DNA of 64,000 nt from Clostridia bacterium (lineage in GTDB: Bacteria; Bacillota; DSM-521; Neomoorellales; SLTJ01). The notes below the pieces were generated by a model that searched no databases, was not told the DNA's origin, and was given only the letters and a program-made list of their open reading frames with translations. Position 1 is the stretch's first letter. Each line of letters begins with the position of its first letter. The DNA is taken from positions 48,024 through 112,023 of the forward strand of contig JANLFO010000007.1 of assembly GCA_024653205.1 (NCBI GenBank). The letters run 5' to 3'. The position numbers and the translations under genes were made by a program. Below, in pieces: positions 1-9,449 of this stretch.

Positions 1-1
1 C

Positions 2-958
2 CGCCAGAACCGGGCCGGGTTGCTTTCCGAGCCGGGTCTTCCCGTTGAACCGGAGGAACTCTCCGCCCTGGAAGACCTGGTGGCCAGAAGGCTTTCCGGG
101 GAGCCGGTAGCCTACCTGCTCGGTCGCAGGGAGTTCATGTCGCTGGAGTTCGCCGTAGGACCGGGGGTACTGGTGCCGCGGCCGGAAACGGAGCTTCTGG
201 TAGAGCGGGCCCTGGAACTGCTGCGGCAGCGCTGGCAGGGCCGGCGGCGCCGGCCGGTAGTGGTGGACGTGGGTACGGGCTGCGGCAACATCGCCTTGAG
301 CCTGGCCCATTACTTTCCTCGCGCCCGGGTCGCGGGCACGGACATTTCGCCGGCCGCCCTGCGCCTGGCGGGGCTTAACGCCCGGCGCCTCGGTCTTCTC
401 GGGCGGGTGCGCTTCTGCCGGGGCGACCTCCTGCGGCCGCTTCGGCGGCGCCGGTTTTGCGGATGGGGGCGGGTAGTCCCTTCCCGTCTTGCGGCTCCCG
501 GTTCGGTGCCGAACGCGCGTGCCGCCATTCGCCCAAAGGGAGGTGAAGCGTTGGGGAAGAGGAGCCGGGCCGGAAGTACTTGGGGGGGGAACCGGCCGAC
601 ACCTTTGCGGGCCGATCTGGTAGTGGCCAACCTGCCCTACATTCCCACCGCCCTTCTTGAGCAACTCTCTCCGGAGGTCCAACACGAGCCCCGCCTGGCC
701 TTGGACGGGGGACCGGACGGTCTCTTCGTCTACCGCCGGCTCTTCAGGCAGGTGGGCGGGTTCCTGCGTCCCGGAGGCTATCTGATCCTGGAGATGAGCC
801 CCGAGCAGGAAAGCCCTCTGCGCACGCTGATGCTGGGCACCGGTTTTCGAGGGGTGGCGGGGCTGGCAGACGGGACGGGCCGGCTCCGCGTCCTGATCGG
901 GAGGTTTTTCCCCGGGCAAAGGAGGGAACGCGGCCGGGTTTGTAGTAATAGCAGGTAA
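2..958 (+). CDS. prmC: Release factor glutamine methyltransferase PrmC (5' end outside the window)
   Basis: PrmC (HemK) uses SAM to methylate the glutamine of the GGQ motif of peptide release factors RF1 and RF2. The frame is open from the first bases of the window and no start codon fits, so the N-terminus lies upstream. Visible are the SAM motif DVGTGCGN (about residues 89-96 of the visible part) and the catalytic motif in the form NLPY (about 210-213). Between GDLLRPL and ADLVVANLPY lies an in-frame stretch of about 50 residues rich in Arg, Gly and Pro that normal PrmC lacks; there the family has a short loop. Whether the enzyme tolerates it cannot be told from sequence. In Bacillus the gene also lies upstream of ywlC, which supports the call. 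Confidence 0.9.
   Translation, partial: RQNRAGLLSEPGLPVEPEELSALEDLVARRLSGEPVAYLLGRREFMSLEFAVGPGVLVPRPETELLVERALELLRQRWQGRRRRPVVVDVGTGCGNIALSLAHYFPRARVAGTDISPAALRLAGLNARRLGLLGRVRFCRGDLLRPLRRRRFCGWGRVVPSRLAAPGSVPNARAAIRPKGGEALGKRSRAGSTWGGNRPTPLRADLVVANLPYIPTALLEQLSPEVQHEPRLALDGGPDGLFVYRRLFRQVGGFLRPGGYLILEMSPEQESPLRTLMLGTGFRGVAGLADGTGRLRVLIGRFFPGQRRERGRVCSNSR
450..596. repeat. In-frame insertion inside prmC, bounded by short inverted repeats
   Basis: The stretch that expands PrmC begins with GCCGGTT (450-456) and ends with its reverse complement AACCGGC (590-596). Its length is 147 bases, exactly 49 codons, so removing it would restore a PrmC of normal spacing. It holds an inner palindrome TTCGGTGCCGAA. 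The encoded residues are low-complexity and basic. I read this as an inserted palindromic element tolerated in frame, comparable in principle to Rickettsia palindromic elements. The exact borders are inferred from the inverted ends, and 7-base arms can arise by chance in GC-rich DNA. Confidence 0.5.
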
Positions 959-1136
959 TAACCGATCGGCAGCGCCAGGACCGGAAGCAATTCCGGGTCG
1001 TCCCCGGCTTTCCTCGAGCGGGCTCGGTCTTAGCGAGGGAATCTGCGGGTAGTGCAGGGGCAAACCCGGTTGGGTGGCCGGAACGATCGGTCTTGGCAGC
1101 GGACGCTACAGCGGCGAGAGGAGGCTCTCGGCAACG

Positions 1137-2588
1137 GTGGAGGCAAGACGCGTGGGATCCTTGGGTCTGGCGGCTGCCCTGGTTTCCTTATTTCCGGCCG
1201 GTACATGCGCCTGGGCGAGTACGGGGACGGATCTGGGGCACCAGCTTCCCATCTGGAGCATCCTTCCTTTCGTAGGCATGTTGCTCTCCATTGCCATTTG
1301 TCCTCTGGTAAACCCGCACTGGTGGGAGAAGAATATGGGCAAGGTAAGCGCCTTTTGGGCGCTGGTTTTTTTCTTGCCCTTTTTGGTGGCCTACGGCTCC
1401 GGGACCGCCATTACCCATGGGGTTGAGGTCATCCTGTTGGACTACGTGCCTTTTATTCTTTTGCTCTTTGGTCTGTTCGTGGTGTCCGGCGGCCTGATAC
1501 TCCGGGGCACCCTGCGGGGAACACCGGTGGTAAACACGGTTCTCCTGCTCATCGGGACCCTTTTGGCCAGTTGGATAGGCACTACCGGCGCCAGCATGCT
1601 GCTTATCCGGCCGGTCATCCGGGCCAACGAATGGCGCCGTTATAAGGTTCACACGATAATCTTCTTCATCTTCCTCATTGCCAATATCGGAGGTGCCCTT
1701 ACCCCGGTAGGCGATCCTCCACTTTTTCTGGGCTTCCTGCGTGGAGTGCCGTTCTTCTGGACCATGAAGTTGATCCTGCCAATGGGCCTGAATGTGGTCA
1801 TATTACTGTCCCTGTACTACCTGCTGGACAGTCACTTTTACCGTAAGGAGGCACCTGCGCCTGCCGACGGGGTCAAGGAGAAACTGCGGGTAGAAGGTCT
1901 CCACAATTTGGTCTATCTGGCCATGGTAGTGGGCTCGGTGATCTTAAGCGGAATGCTGGCCAAAACCCCGGCTTTTGCCGACCTGAGTACCGGTGAACTG
2001 CGCGGTATTACCGTGCTGGGGCACGGCGAAGAGTCTGTGGTTCTGCCCTACGTTGACCTGATCCGGGAGCCCATTATGCTGTTGGCCGCTTTCCTTTCCT
2101 GGCGAACCACCCGGCCGGAGGTCCGGCGCGATAACCGCTTCACCTGGGCCCCCATTAAGGAAGTGGCCACCCTTTTTGCCGGCATCTTCGTAACCATGAT
2201 TCCCGCCCTCGCCATCCTGCACGCCCGGGGACCGGAGCTGGGCCTAACCCACCCCGCCCAGTTTTTCTGGTGCACCGGGGCGCTTTCCAGTTTTCTCGAT
2301 AACGCCCCCACCTACCTGGTCTTCATGACCACCGCCGCCAGCCTGGGGGCCGCCCAGGGTGTGCCCACCACGGTGGGGATAATAGATCCGAGGATGCTCT
2401 TGGCGGTTTCCTGCGGCGCGGTTTTCATGGGCGCCAATACTTACATAGGCAATGCGCCCAACTTCATGGTGCGGTCGATCGCCGAGGAAAACCAAATCCG
2501 CATGCCCAGCTTCTTCGGCTATATGGCGTGGTCGGGAGGTATCTTGCTGCCGCTTTTCTTACTGGATACCTTGATTTTCTTCTTATGA
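1137..2588 (+). CDS. Sodium/proton antiporter-like ion transporter (NhaD/CitMHS superfamily)
   Basis: This is a polytopic membrane protein of about 483 residues with many hydrophobic segments. It belongs to the ion-transporter superfamily containing NhaD Na+/H+ antiporters and CitMHS transporters. Typical signs are GDPP in the first half (ALTPVGDPPLF) and a second polar re-entrant-like stretch near the C-terminus (GANTYIGNAPNFMV). The first 25 residues (GSLGLAAALVSLFPAG) look like a signal or first membrane segment. I chose GTG 1137, preceded by GAGGAGG; an upstream GTG at 1074 is also open. Substrate cannot be fixed from sequence; Na+/H+ exchange is the usual annotation. It stands alone between prmC and ywlC. 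Confidence 0.75.
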   Translation: MEARRVGSLGLAAALVSLFPAGTCAWASTGTDLGHQLPIWSILPFVGMLLSIAICPLVNPHWWEKNMGKVSAFWALVFFLPFLVAYGSGTAITHGVEVILLDYVPFILLLFGLFVVSGGLILRGTLRGTPVVNTVLLLIGTLLASWIGTTGASMLLIRPVIRANEWRRYKVHTIIFFIFLIANIGGALTPVGDPPLFLGFLRGVPFFWTMKLILPMGLNVVILLSLYYLLDSHFYRKEAPAPADGVKEKLRVEGLHNLVYLAMVVGSVILSGMLAKTPAFADLSTGELRGITVLGHGEESVVLPYVDLIREPIMLLAAFLSWRTTRPEVRRDNRFTWAPIKEVATLFAGIFVTMIPALAILHARGPELGLTHPAQFFWCTGALSSFLDNAPTYLVFMTTAASLGAAQGVPTTVGIIDPRMLLAVSCGAVFMGANTYIGNAPNFMVRSIAEENQIRMPSFFGYMAWSGGILLPLFLLDTLIFFL

Positions 2589-2634
2589 TCGCCTTTCCGG
2601 AGGCTATCCGGGAAGGCGGGGAAGGAGGCCGTCT

Positions 2635-3705
2635 ATGCGTCGGCCCACGCGTTACTGGCGGGTTAACCCGCGCCGGCCGGCGCCGGAAGCCATATCCCGG
2701 GCGGCCCGGATCCTGCGCCGGGGAGGCCTGGTGGCCTTCCCTACCGAAACGGTCTACGGCCTGGGGGCCAATGCCCTGTCGGAGCGGGCGGTACGCGCGG
2801 TTTTCGCCGCCAAGGGGCGGCCGGCGGATAATCCCTTGATAGTGCATCTGGGGTACGCCGGACAGGTGGCCGAGCTGGCGGCCTCGGTTCCGCCGGAGGC
2901 GGAAATGCTGACCCGGCGGTTCTGGCCCGGCCCTCTCACCCTGATCCTGCCCAGCAACGGCCGCGTGGCCCCGGCGGTTACCGCCGGTCTGGATACCGTG
3001 GCGCTGCGCATGCCCCGCCACCCCGTGACTCTGGCCCTGTTGCGCCGGGCCCGGGTGCCGGTGGCGGCTCCCAGTGCCAACCTCTCCGGCCGTCCCAGCC
3101 CCACCCTGGGCCGGCACGTGCTCCAGGACTTGCGGGGCCGTATCGACCTGATCCTGGAGGCGGGCCCTGCGGAGGTGGGAGTGGAATCCACGGTGCTGGA
3201 CCTTACTGTGCGGCCTCCGGCGGTACTGCGCCCCGGCGGGGTAACGCTAGAGGAACTGGAGGCGGTGCTGGGCGAGGTCCGGGTGGATCCCGCGGCTGGC
3301 ACCGCCGATAGGACGGAGGCCCCGCCGCGTTCCCCGGGAATGAAGTATCGGCATTATGCTCCCCGGGCTCCCATGTGTTTGGTGAGCGGCGAGCCGCAGG
3401 CGGTAGGCCAACGGATTGCGGAGTTGGTGGAAAGGGCGAGGTTGGAGGGAAAACGGGTGGCAGTCCTGGTGAGCGAGGAGACGGCGGCGGTGTGCCGGCA
3501 GGGAGTCTCGCCGGATGTTCTTGTCTGCCTCGGCCCTCGCGGTAATCCGGCCCTGGCGGCCGCGCGCCTCTATGCCGGCCTCAAAGCATGCGACCGGTAC
3601 GCAGTAGACCATATCCTGGCCGAAGCCTGGCCGGAGGAAGGTTTGGGATTGGCCCTCACCAACCGCCTGCGCAAGGCGGCCGGGCACCAGGTGATCGAAG
3701 TATAG
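2635..3705 (+). CDS. ywlC: L-threonylcarbamoyladenylate synthase (Sua5/YwlC type)
   Basis: This enzyme makes threonylcarbamoyl-AMP from threonine, bicarbonate and ATP, the first step of the t6A modification of tRNAs reading ANN codons. The N-terminal YrdC domain covers about residues 15-200, with TETVYGLG (37-44), KGRPADNP (60-67) and an SAN-LSG motif. After it come a linker with the motif KYRHYAP and the C-terminal Sua5 domain. At 356 residues it is the long two-domain form, not the short TsaC form. ATG 2635 is preceded by GGAGG. Its place at the head of the ywl block matches Bacillus. Confidence 0.95.
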   Translation: MRRPTRYWRVNPRRPAPEAISRAARILRRGGLVAFPTETVYGLGANALSERAVRAVFAAKGRPADNPLIVHLGYAGQVAELAASVPPEAEMLTRRFWPGPLTLILPSNGRVAPAVTAGLDTVALRMPRHPVTLALLRRARVPVAAPSANLSGRPSPTLGRHVLQDLRGRIDLILEAGPAEVGVESTVLDLTVRPPAVLRPGGVTLEELEAVLGEVRVDPAAGTADRTEAPPRSPGMKYRHYAPRAPMCLVSGEPQAVGQRIAELVERARLEGKRVAVLVSEETAAVCRQGVSPDVLVCLGPRGNPALAAARLYAGLKACDRYAVDHILAEAWPEEGLGLALTNRLRKAAGHQVIEV

Positions 3706-3737
3706 GTTAGAACCCAAGGTTGAGGTGAAGACCGGGG

Positions 3738-4433
3738 GTGAGTGCGGGCCTCCTCAGTATTCTTGCCGGGCTGGCCACCTGGGCCGGCGGTGCCCTGGTG
3801 GCGGGCCTGGGACGGCCTAATCGGTGGTTCTTGGGCTGGCTCCTGGGAGTGGCGGCCGGCGTCATGCTGGGGGTCAGTGCCGTGGACCTGCTGCCTGCCG
3901 CCCTCAGGCTCGGCGGGGTAAGGGCGCTGGGCTGGGGCGCGGGTCTGGTACTGGTGTTCCTGGCCCTGGTGTGTAGATGGTTGGTCCCCGCCTACGGCCG
4001 GGAGTTTGACTACCGGCGCCTGGGCTACTTCGTGGGTACCGCCGTGGCCCTGCACGATCTCCCGGAAGGTATGGCCATTGCCGTAGGGTATGCTGCCGGG
4101 CCGGCCCTGGGGCTAGGCCTGGCGGTGGCCATTGCCCTCCACAACCTGCCCGAGGGCATGGTGATGGCCGGGCCGCTCTTGGCCGGAGGCTTGAGCCGGA
4201 GGCGGGTGCTGGGGCTGATTGCGCTGGTAGCCGCGGTTACCCCCCTGGGAACTGGCGTCGGAGAGTTGGTGCTGATGGTGGTTCCGGGGGCCCTGGCCCC
4301 GCTCCTGGCGGCCGCCGCCGCGGTCATGCTCTTCGTGGTCCTGAAGGAGCTCCTTCCCGCGGCCAGACATCACCCGCTTTGGGCCGGAAGCACGGGCCTG
4401 GTCTTAGGTCTGGCCCTGAGCCTGGTAGTATAA
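3738..4433 (+). CDS. ZIP-family metal transporter
   Basis: The protein of 231 residues is almost entirely hydrophobic, with about eight membrane segments. It carries the two metal-site signatures of the ZIP family, HDLPEG (106-111) and HNLPEG (135-140), in adjacent helices. ZIP proteins move divalent metals such as Zn2+, Fe2+ or Mn2+ into the cytoplasm. The start is GTG with GAGGTGA upstream. It lies directly before mntP, so a metal importer and a manganese exporter are side by side. The metal is not determined by the sequence. Confidence 0.85.
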   Translation: MSAGLLSILAGLATWAGGALVAGLGRPNRWFLGWLLGVAAGVMLGVSAVDLLPAALRLGGVRALGWGAGLVLVFLALVCRWLVPAYGREFDYRRLGYFVGTAVALHDLPEGMAIAVGYAAGPALGLGLAVAIALHNLPEGMVMAGPLLAGGLSRRRVLGLIALVAAVTPLGTGVGELVLMVVPGALAPLLAAAAAVMLFVVLKELLPAARHHPLWAGSTGLVLGLALSLVV

Positions 4434-4449
4434 ACGGGGGAATAGACGC

Positions 4450-5028
4450 ATGGGCTGGGCTGCGGTGCTGGGCGTGGCAGTGGCTCTGGGAACGGACGCC
4501 TTCTCTCTGGCGGTAGGCATGGGCCTGGCGGGAGTCCGGCAGCGGCAGGCCCGGGTCTTTGCCCTGACGGTGGCCGTCTTGCACGTGCTGCTGCCTTTGG
4601 CCGGCCTGCTTGCGGGCCAGCTCCTGGGCCGCCTTCTGGGTCAGGTGGCCGGGGTGGTGGGCGCCGTAGCCCTGATGGCCATCGGGGTACAACTGCTGTG
4701 GGAGGGATGGCGCGAAGCCGCGCCCCATTCCGCCGGACCCCGGGTGGCCCGCGCCGGGGAAGACCGTTTCCCCTCCAGGCCCTGGGGGGTGGTGGCGCTG
4801 GCGGGCAGCGTGAGCCTCGATGCCCTTACGGTAGGCTTCGGTTTGGGTGCTCTGCGCGTGGATCTATGGCTTACGGTGTTGACCATGGGGATCGTCGCCG
4901 GATGCATGACCTGGACCGGATTCATATGCGGGTGCCGCCTGGGGAAATGGATTGGTAGCCGCAGTCGAATTCTGGGTGGTGTACTCCTGCTTTTTATTGC
5001 CTGGCGGCTGCTGGGGGAGGTCTGGTAG
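4450..5028 (+). CDS. mntP: Manganese efflux pump MntP
   Basis: MntP exports Mn2+ across the inner membrane. The 192-residue protein has two DUF204 repeats of three membrane segments each. Each repeat carries the family's acidic signature: GTDAFSLAVG around Asp16 and SLDALTVGFG around Asp124. The polar loop between the repeats (about 88-112) is typical. The corresponding gene in Bacillus, ywlD, has the same neighbours ywlC and ywlE. No Mn riboswitch (yybP-ykoY type) is seen in the 16 bases before the gene, so it is probably cotranscribed with the genes before it. Confidence 0.92.
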   Translation: MGWAAVLGVAVALGTDAFSLAVGMGLAGVRQRQARVFALTVAVLHVLLPLAGLLAGQLLGRLLGQVAGVVGAVALMAIGVQLLWEGWREAAPHSAGPRVARAGEDRFPSRPWGVVALAGSVSLDALTVGFGLGALRVDLWLTVLTMGIVAGCMTWTGFICGCRLGKWIGSRSRILGGVLLLFIAWRLLGEVW

Positions 5029-5030
5029 GG

Positions 5031-5534
5031 GTGAAGCGAATACTGTTCGTATGCGTGGGCAACACCTGCCGCAGCCCCATGGCCGCGGCTTTGGCCGAGG
5101 CCTTTCTGCGTACCGAAGGCATAGAAGGTGTGGAGGTGCTTTCCGCGGGCGAGGCCGCCTGTGAGGGCATGGGGGCTGCTCCTGAGGCGGCGGAGGTCAT
5201 GGGCGAGAAGGGGTTAGACCTCTCCGCGCACCGGGCCCGGTTCTTGCGGGAGGAAATGGTGGCCGGGGCGGATCTGGTGCTCACCATGACCTGGGCCCAG
5301 CGGGAGCGCCTGCGGGAGCTCTGGCCGCAGCACGCCGACCGGATATTCGTCCTCAAGGAGTATGCGGCCGGCGGCTGGGCGCTGAAAGACACGGGCCGGA
5401 CCTATGATGTGGCCGATCCCTTGGGAGGCGGAGTGGAGGTATACCGCCGGTGTGCCCGGGAACTCGAAGATGCGGTGCAGGCCGCCCTCCTGCGGTTTCT
5501 GGCCGAGGATAAGGAGCCGGCAGGAAACGGGTAG
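5031..5534 (+). CDS. ywlE: Low-molecular-weight protein arginine phosphatase (YwlE type)
   Basis: The phosphatase loop is CVGNTCR (residues 8-14) and the general acid Asp lies in VADPLGG (Asp129). The threonine in the loop (Thr12) is the residue that in YwlE directs specificity to phospho-arginine instead of phospho-tyrosine. YwlE counteracts the McsB arginine kinase that marks proteins for ClpCP degradation. The gene begins with GTG two bases after the mntP stop, with GGGGGAGG inside the end of mntP, which suggests translational coupling. Confidence 0.9.
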   Translation: MKRILFVCVGNTCRSPMAAALAEAFLRTEGIEGVEVLSAGEAACEGMGAAPEAAEVMGEKGLDLSAHRARFLREEMVAGADLVLTMTWAQRERLRELWPQHADRIFVLKEYAAGGWALKDTGRTYDVADPLGGGVEVYRRCARELEDAVQAALLRFLAEDKEPAGNG

Positions 5535-5574
5535 CGGCTGTCGAAGATATGGACAAGTTTGGGGGGAAGCGGGT

Positions 5575-6024
5575 TTGCGAGTGGCCCTGGGCAGTGATCA
5601 CGCCGGCTTTGCCCTCAAGGAGGAGATCAAGGACTATCTCCGGGAGGCCGGGGTAGAGTATCACGACTTCGGCACCTTTGGGCCGGAAGCGGTAGACTAC
5701 CCCGATTTTGCCCTGGCGGTCGCGGAGGCCGTGGCCCACGGCCGGTTCGAACGCGGCATTCTCTGCTGCGGGACCGGCGTGGGGGTGGCCATAGCGGCCA
5801 ACAAGGTACCGGGCATCCGGGCGGCGCTGTGTCACGACACTTTCTCCGCGCGGGCCAGCCGCGAGCATAACGATGCCAACGTCCTGACCCTGGGAGCGAG
5901 GGTAATCGGGCCGGGCCTGGCGCGGGAGGTAGTGGCGGTTTGGCTGGCGGCCGAGTTCGCCGGCGGCCGCCACCGGCGTCGGGTGGACAAGATCCGGGCT
6001 ATCGAAGAAAAGTACGGTTCTTAA
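5575..6024 (+). CDS. rpiB: Ribose-5-phosphate isomerase B
   Basis: RpiB interconverts ribose 5-phosphate and ribulose 5-phosphate in the non-oxidative pentose phosphate pathway. The protein of 149 residues matches the family length. It shows SDHAG (Asp8, His9), the active-site segment [10 protein letters not shown] with Cys65 as catalytic base, and [13 protein letters not shown] with the phosphate-binding Arg and His residues. The start is TTG at 5575 after GGGGGGAAG; the frame is open further upstream inside ywlE but without homology. It keeps the Bacillus ywlE-ywlF-glyA order. Confidence 0.95.
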   Translation: MRVALGSDHAGFALKEEIKDYLREAGVEYHDFGTFGPEAVDYPDFALAVAEAVAHGRFERGILCCGTGVGVAIAANKVPGIRAALCHDTFSARASREHNDANVLTLGARVIGPGLAREVVAVWLAAEFAGGRHRRRVDKIRAIEEKYGS

Positions 6025-6065
6025 GGGGCGGTCGGAGTCAAGTTGCGGGCCGGGAGGAAACGGGA

Positions 6066-7403
6066 GTGCAGGATTGGGACATACTGGCAGCCGAAGACCC
6101 GGAGGTAGCCGCCGCCATCCTGGGCGAGGCCGAGCGACAGGCCAACCATCTCGAGCTTATTGCCTCGGAGAACTTCGCCAGCCGGGCGGTCATGGCCGCT
6201 CAGGGGTCAATCCTTACCAACAAGTACGCCGAGGGTTACCCCGGTCAACGGTACTACGGCGGTTGCGAGCACATGGACGTGATCGAAGACCTGGCCCGGC
6301 GGCGGGCGTGCAGCCTTTTCGGCGCCGAGCACGCCAACGTACAACCCCATTCCGGAGCTCAGGCCAATATGGCGGTATATTTTGCCGCCCTGAGGCCCGA
6401 GGATCGCATCCTCGGCATGGATCTGGCCCACGGCGGTCACCTCACGCACGGCAGCCAGGTCAACTTTTCCGGCCGGTGGTTTAGCGCGGTAAGTTACGGG
6501 GTGGACCCTGAAACCGAGCAGATCGACTACGATGCCGTGGCGGCCATCGCCGAACGGGAGCGCCCGAAGCTGATCGTCGCCGGAGCCAGCAGCTATCCCC
6601 GGCTGGTGGATTTTGCCCGCTTCCGGACCATTGCCGACAGCGTGGGCGCCTATCTGCTGGTGGACATGGCCCACATCGCCGGTTTGGTGGCCGCGGGTCT
6701 TCACCCCAACCCGGTGCCTCACGCCCATTACGTCAGCAGCACCACCCACAAGACCCTGCGCGGGCCGCGGGGAGGCTTCATTCTTTGCCCGCGGCAGTTC
6801 GCCACGGCAATCGATAAGGCCGTTTTTCCCGGGCTTCAAGGAGGCCCGCTGATGCACGTCATTGCCGCCAAGGCGGTGGCCTTCAAGGAGGCCGGCACTC
6901 CCGCTTTCCGGCACTACCAGCAGCAGGTGGTGGCCAACGCCCAGGCCTTGGCCCGGGCCCTCAAGGAACGGGGCTTCCGGCTGGTAGGAGGCGGAACCGA
7001 TACCCACATGCTGCTGGTGGACCTGCGGGACAAGGGGCTGACGGGTCGCGAAGCCGAGGAAATCCTGGACTCGGTGGGGATAACGGTTAACAAGAACGCC
7101 ATCCCCTTCGATCCGGAAAAACCCTCCGTGACCAGCGGCATCCGCGTGGGGACGCCGGCCGTGACCACCCGGGGCATGGGTCCGGCGGAGATGGAGCAGA
7201 TCGCCGAACTGATCGAGCAGGCCCTGAGCGCATCCGGTGACGAAGGGCGGCTGGCGCGGATACGGGCCAAGGTACGCGAGCTGTGCCGCGCCTTTCCGCT
7301 TTACCCGGGGTGGCCGGGCCGGCAGCCGGATACGGGGTCGGGAGGCGCCGATTCGGCTCCCCCTTCCGCCGACAGGGCAATTGAGGGATTGCAGGAGGAC
7401 TAG
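6066..7403 (+). CDS. glyA: Serine hydroxymethyltransferase
   Basis: GlyA converts serine and tetrahydrofolate to glycine and 5,10-methylene-tetrahydrofolate. The PLP lysine lies in [11 protein letters not shown] (Lys229), and LIASENFAS and NKYAEGYPG are conserved. The start is GTG 6066 with GGGAGG in front; the frame continues upstream into rpiB but without homology. The protein of 445 residues is longer than the usual 415-420 because of a C-terminal low-complexity tail (about 30 residues rich in Gly, Ser, Pro and Asp) after the normal end around the LYPGW segment. Confidence 0.96.
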   Translation: MQDWDILAAEDPEVAAAILGEAERQANHLELIASENFASRAVMAAQGSILTNKYAEGYPGQRYYGGCEHMDVIEDLARRRACSLFGAEHANVQPHSGAQANMAVYFAALRPEDRILGMDLAHGGHLTHGSQVNFSGRWFSAVSYGVDPETEQIDYDAVAAIAERERPKLIVAGASSYPRLVDFARFRTIADSVGAYLLVDMAHIAGLVAAGLHPNPVPHAHYVSSTTHKTLRGPRGGFILCPRQFATAIDKAVFPGLQGGPLMHVIAAKAVAFKEAGTPAFRHYQQQVVANAQALARALKERGFRLVGGGTDTHMLLVDLRDKGLTGREAEEILDSVGITVNKNAIPFDPEKPSVTSGIRVGTPAVTTRGMGPAEMEQIAELIEQALSASGDEGRLARIRAKVRELCRAFPLYPGWPGRQPDTGSGGADSAPPSADRAIEGLQED

Positions 7404-7405
7404 GG

Positions 7406-7855
7406 TTGCGGCCGGACTGGGACGAGTATTTTCTGCGCATCTGTAGGGTGGTGGCCCAGCGTTCCACCTGCCTGAGGAGACGGGTAGGCGCATTGCTAGT
7501 GCGCGAACGCCGCATACTGGCCACCGGATACAACGGGGCGCCGGCCGGCCTTCCTCACTGCGAGAAGGTTGGCTGCCTGCGCGAGCAGTTGGGGGTACCG
7601 CCCGGCGAACGTCACGAGTTATGTCGGGGACTGCACGCCGAGCAGAACGCCATCATCCAGGCCGCCCTCCACGGCGTAAGCACCGAAGGGGCGGTGCTTT
7701 ACGTTACCCACCACCCCTGCACGGTTTGCGCCAAGATGCTGGTGAACGCGGGGGTCACCCGGGTAGTGGTAGAGGAGGGTTACCCCGACCCGCTCGCCGC
7801 GCAGATTCTTAAGGAAGCGGGTATTGAGGTGTTCCGCCTTGACAATGGCACCTGA
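7406..7855 (+). CDS. comEB: Deoxycytidylate (dCMP) deaminase, ComEB type
   Basis: This zinc deaminase probably converts dCMP to dUMP for thymidylate synthesis. The zinc and proton-shuttle motif is HAEQNAII (His77, Glu79), followed by PCTVCAK with Cys105 and Cys108. The family name ComEB comes from the Bacillus competence locus, but the enzyme is a nucleotide-pool enzyme. The start is TTG, two bases after the glyA stop, with AGGAGG within the end of glyA. In Bacillus this place holds upp; in many clostridia it holds comEB. Confidence 0.9.
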   Translation: MRPDWDEYFLRICRVVAQRSTCLRRRVGALLVRERRILATGYNGAPAGLPHCEKVGCLREQLGVPPGERHELCRGLHAEQNAIIQAALHGVSTEGAVLYVTHHPCTVCAKMLVNAGVTRVVVEEGYPDPLAAQILKEAGIEVFRLDNGT

Positions 7856-9125
7856 AGGTAATGGCGAAGGAAGGCCGGACCCGAAGCGGGCAGAACCGGG
7901 GAAGGTGAGGGGCAAGGACCGGCGGCCGGTCATACTCTGCGTTTTCGGTACGCGGCCGGAGGCGATAAAGATGGCCCCGGTGGTACGCGAGCTTACCGGC
8001 GAGCACTCTCCCTTCGAGTGCCGGGTGGCGGTCAGCGCCCAGCACCGGGAAATGCTGGACCAGGTGCTGGAGCTGTTCGCCATCCGTCCGGACTTCGATC
8101 TGAACCTCATGGAAGAAGGTCAGACCCTCGCCGACATTACGGTAAGGGTATTGCAGGGCCTGATAGAGGTGTATGCTGCCGTCCGGCCCGACCTGGTGCT
8201 GGTGCACGGGGACACCACCACCACCTTCGCCGGGGCGCTGGCGGCCTTTTACTGCCAGGTCCCGGTGGGGCACGTGGAGGCGGGCCTGCGCACCTACCGG
8301 AAGTATGCCCCCTTTCCGGAGGAAATGAACCGTCATCTTACGGCCGTGCTCTCCGATCTTCATTTTGCACCCACCGCCACTGCGGCGGACAATCTCCGGC
8401 GGGAAGGAGTGCCGGAAGAACGCATTTTCGTAACCGGCAATACGGTGATCGATGCCCTGTTGAGCACGGTGCGGCCGGATTTTCGTTTTTCCGACCCGGC
8501 GTTGGCCGGGGTTGACTTCCGGCATCCGGTAATACTGCTCACCACCCACCGCCGGGAGAACTGGGGCCAGCCTATGCGCCGCATATTCCGGGCCCTCAAG
8601 GCGGTCCTGCAGCGTCATCCGGAAGCAACCGTAGTCTTTCCGGTGCACCGGAATCCGGAGATCCGGCGGCTGGTGAGCGAGGAGCTGGCGGGACAGCCCC
8701 GTATCGTCACCTGCGAGCCCCTGGACTATGCTGCCTTGGTCAACCTTATGGCCCGCGCCTACCTGGTGTTAACCGACTCCGGCGGACTGCAGGAAGAAGC
8801 CCCTTCGCTGGGCAAGCCGGTGCTGGTCTTGCGTGAGGCTACCGAGCGGCCGGAAGCCCTGGCTGCGGGAACGGCGGTGCTGGTAGGCACGGACGAGGAT
8901 CGGGTTGCCGCGGAACTTGCCCGGCTGCTGGAAGACTGGGCGGCTTACCGAAAGATGGCCAATGCGGTTAACCCCTACGGCGACGGGCGGGCGGCGGTGC
9001 GGGTTCGCCAGGCCCTGGAGTTCTTCTTCGGACTGCGCCAACAACCTCCTTTGCCCTTTGTGGCCGGGGAGGGCCAGAAAAAAATCCGGAGGCTGGGAAG
9101 GATATTGCGGGTCGGCGAAGAATAA
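7845..9125 (+). CDS. wecB: UDP-N-acetylglucosamine 2-epimerase (non-hydrolysing)
   Basis: The enzyme interconverts UDP-GlcNAc and UDP-ManNAc, a precursor of wall polymers. Family motifs are GTRPEAIKM near the N-terminus, [27 protein letters not shown] and [17 protein letters not shown] chose ATG 7845, which overlaps the end of comEB by 11 bases. The first 25 residues are polar and non-conserved, so GTG 7905 is a possible alternative. The Bacillus counterpart mnaA is in the same position before the atp operon. Confidence 0.92.
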   Translation: MAPEGNGEGRPDPKRAEPGKVRGKDRRPVILCVFGTRPEAIKMAPVVRELTGEHSPFECRVAVSAQHREMLDQVLELFAIRPDFDLNLMEEGQTLADITVRVLQGLIEVYAAVRPDLVLVHGDTTTTFAGALAAFYCQVPVGHVEAGLRTYRKYAPFPEEMNRHLTAVLSDLHFAPTATAADNLRREGVPEERIFVTGNTVIDALLSTVRPDFRFSDPALAGVDFRHPVILLTTHRRENWGQPMRRIFRALKAVLQRHPEATVVFPVHRNPEIRRLVSEELAGQPRIVTCEPLDYAALVNLMARAYLVLTDSGGLQEEAPSLGKPVLVLREATERPEALAAGTAVLVGTDEDRVAAELARLLEDWAAYRKMANAVNPYGDGRAAVRVRQALEFFFGLRQQPPLPFVAGEGQKKIRRLGRILRVGEE

Positions 9126-9176
9126 TAGGAGGGGTGTTTGACCGGGGACATCAAGGGCCCCGCACGCAGGTGAAGG

Positions 9177-9449
9177 ATGCAGGAGCGGCAGGACAAGAAT
9201 CCGTGGGTCGCGTTCGGCAGGTACGCCAGTTTGGGCTTCTCGTTCGGCATAACCATGACCGTCACGGTCTTTTTGGGCTTCTTCGGCGGCCGGTGGCTTG
9301 ACCGGCATGTGGGAACCGAGCCGGTGTTCATGATCGTAGGTATGCTGCTGGGGGCAGCCCTGGCGTTCAAGAACCTGATCGACGAACTCAGCACCCTTGC
9401 GGCCAAAGAAGGCAAGAAGAAGAATGGAACCGACCAAAACCCCGGCTAG
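9177..9449 (+). CDS. atpZ: AtpZ/AtpI-family small membrane protein
   Basis: This protein of 90 residues has two membrane segments (about 17-38 and 50-68) joined by the short loop GRWLDRHVG, as is typical of AtpZ/AtpI proteins that open ATP synthase operons. AtpZ-type proteins are thought to help assembly of the c-ring or to carry Mg2+; the role here is inferred from position. The C-terminus is lysine-rich. It overlaps the next gene by 26 bases. Confidence 0.8.
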   Translation: MQERQDKNPWVAFGRYASLGFSFGITMTVTVFLGFFGGRWLDRHVGTEPVFMIVGMLLGAALAFKNLIDELSTLAAKEGKKKNGTDQNPG

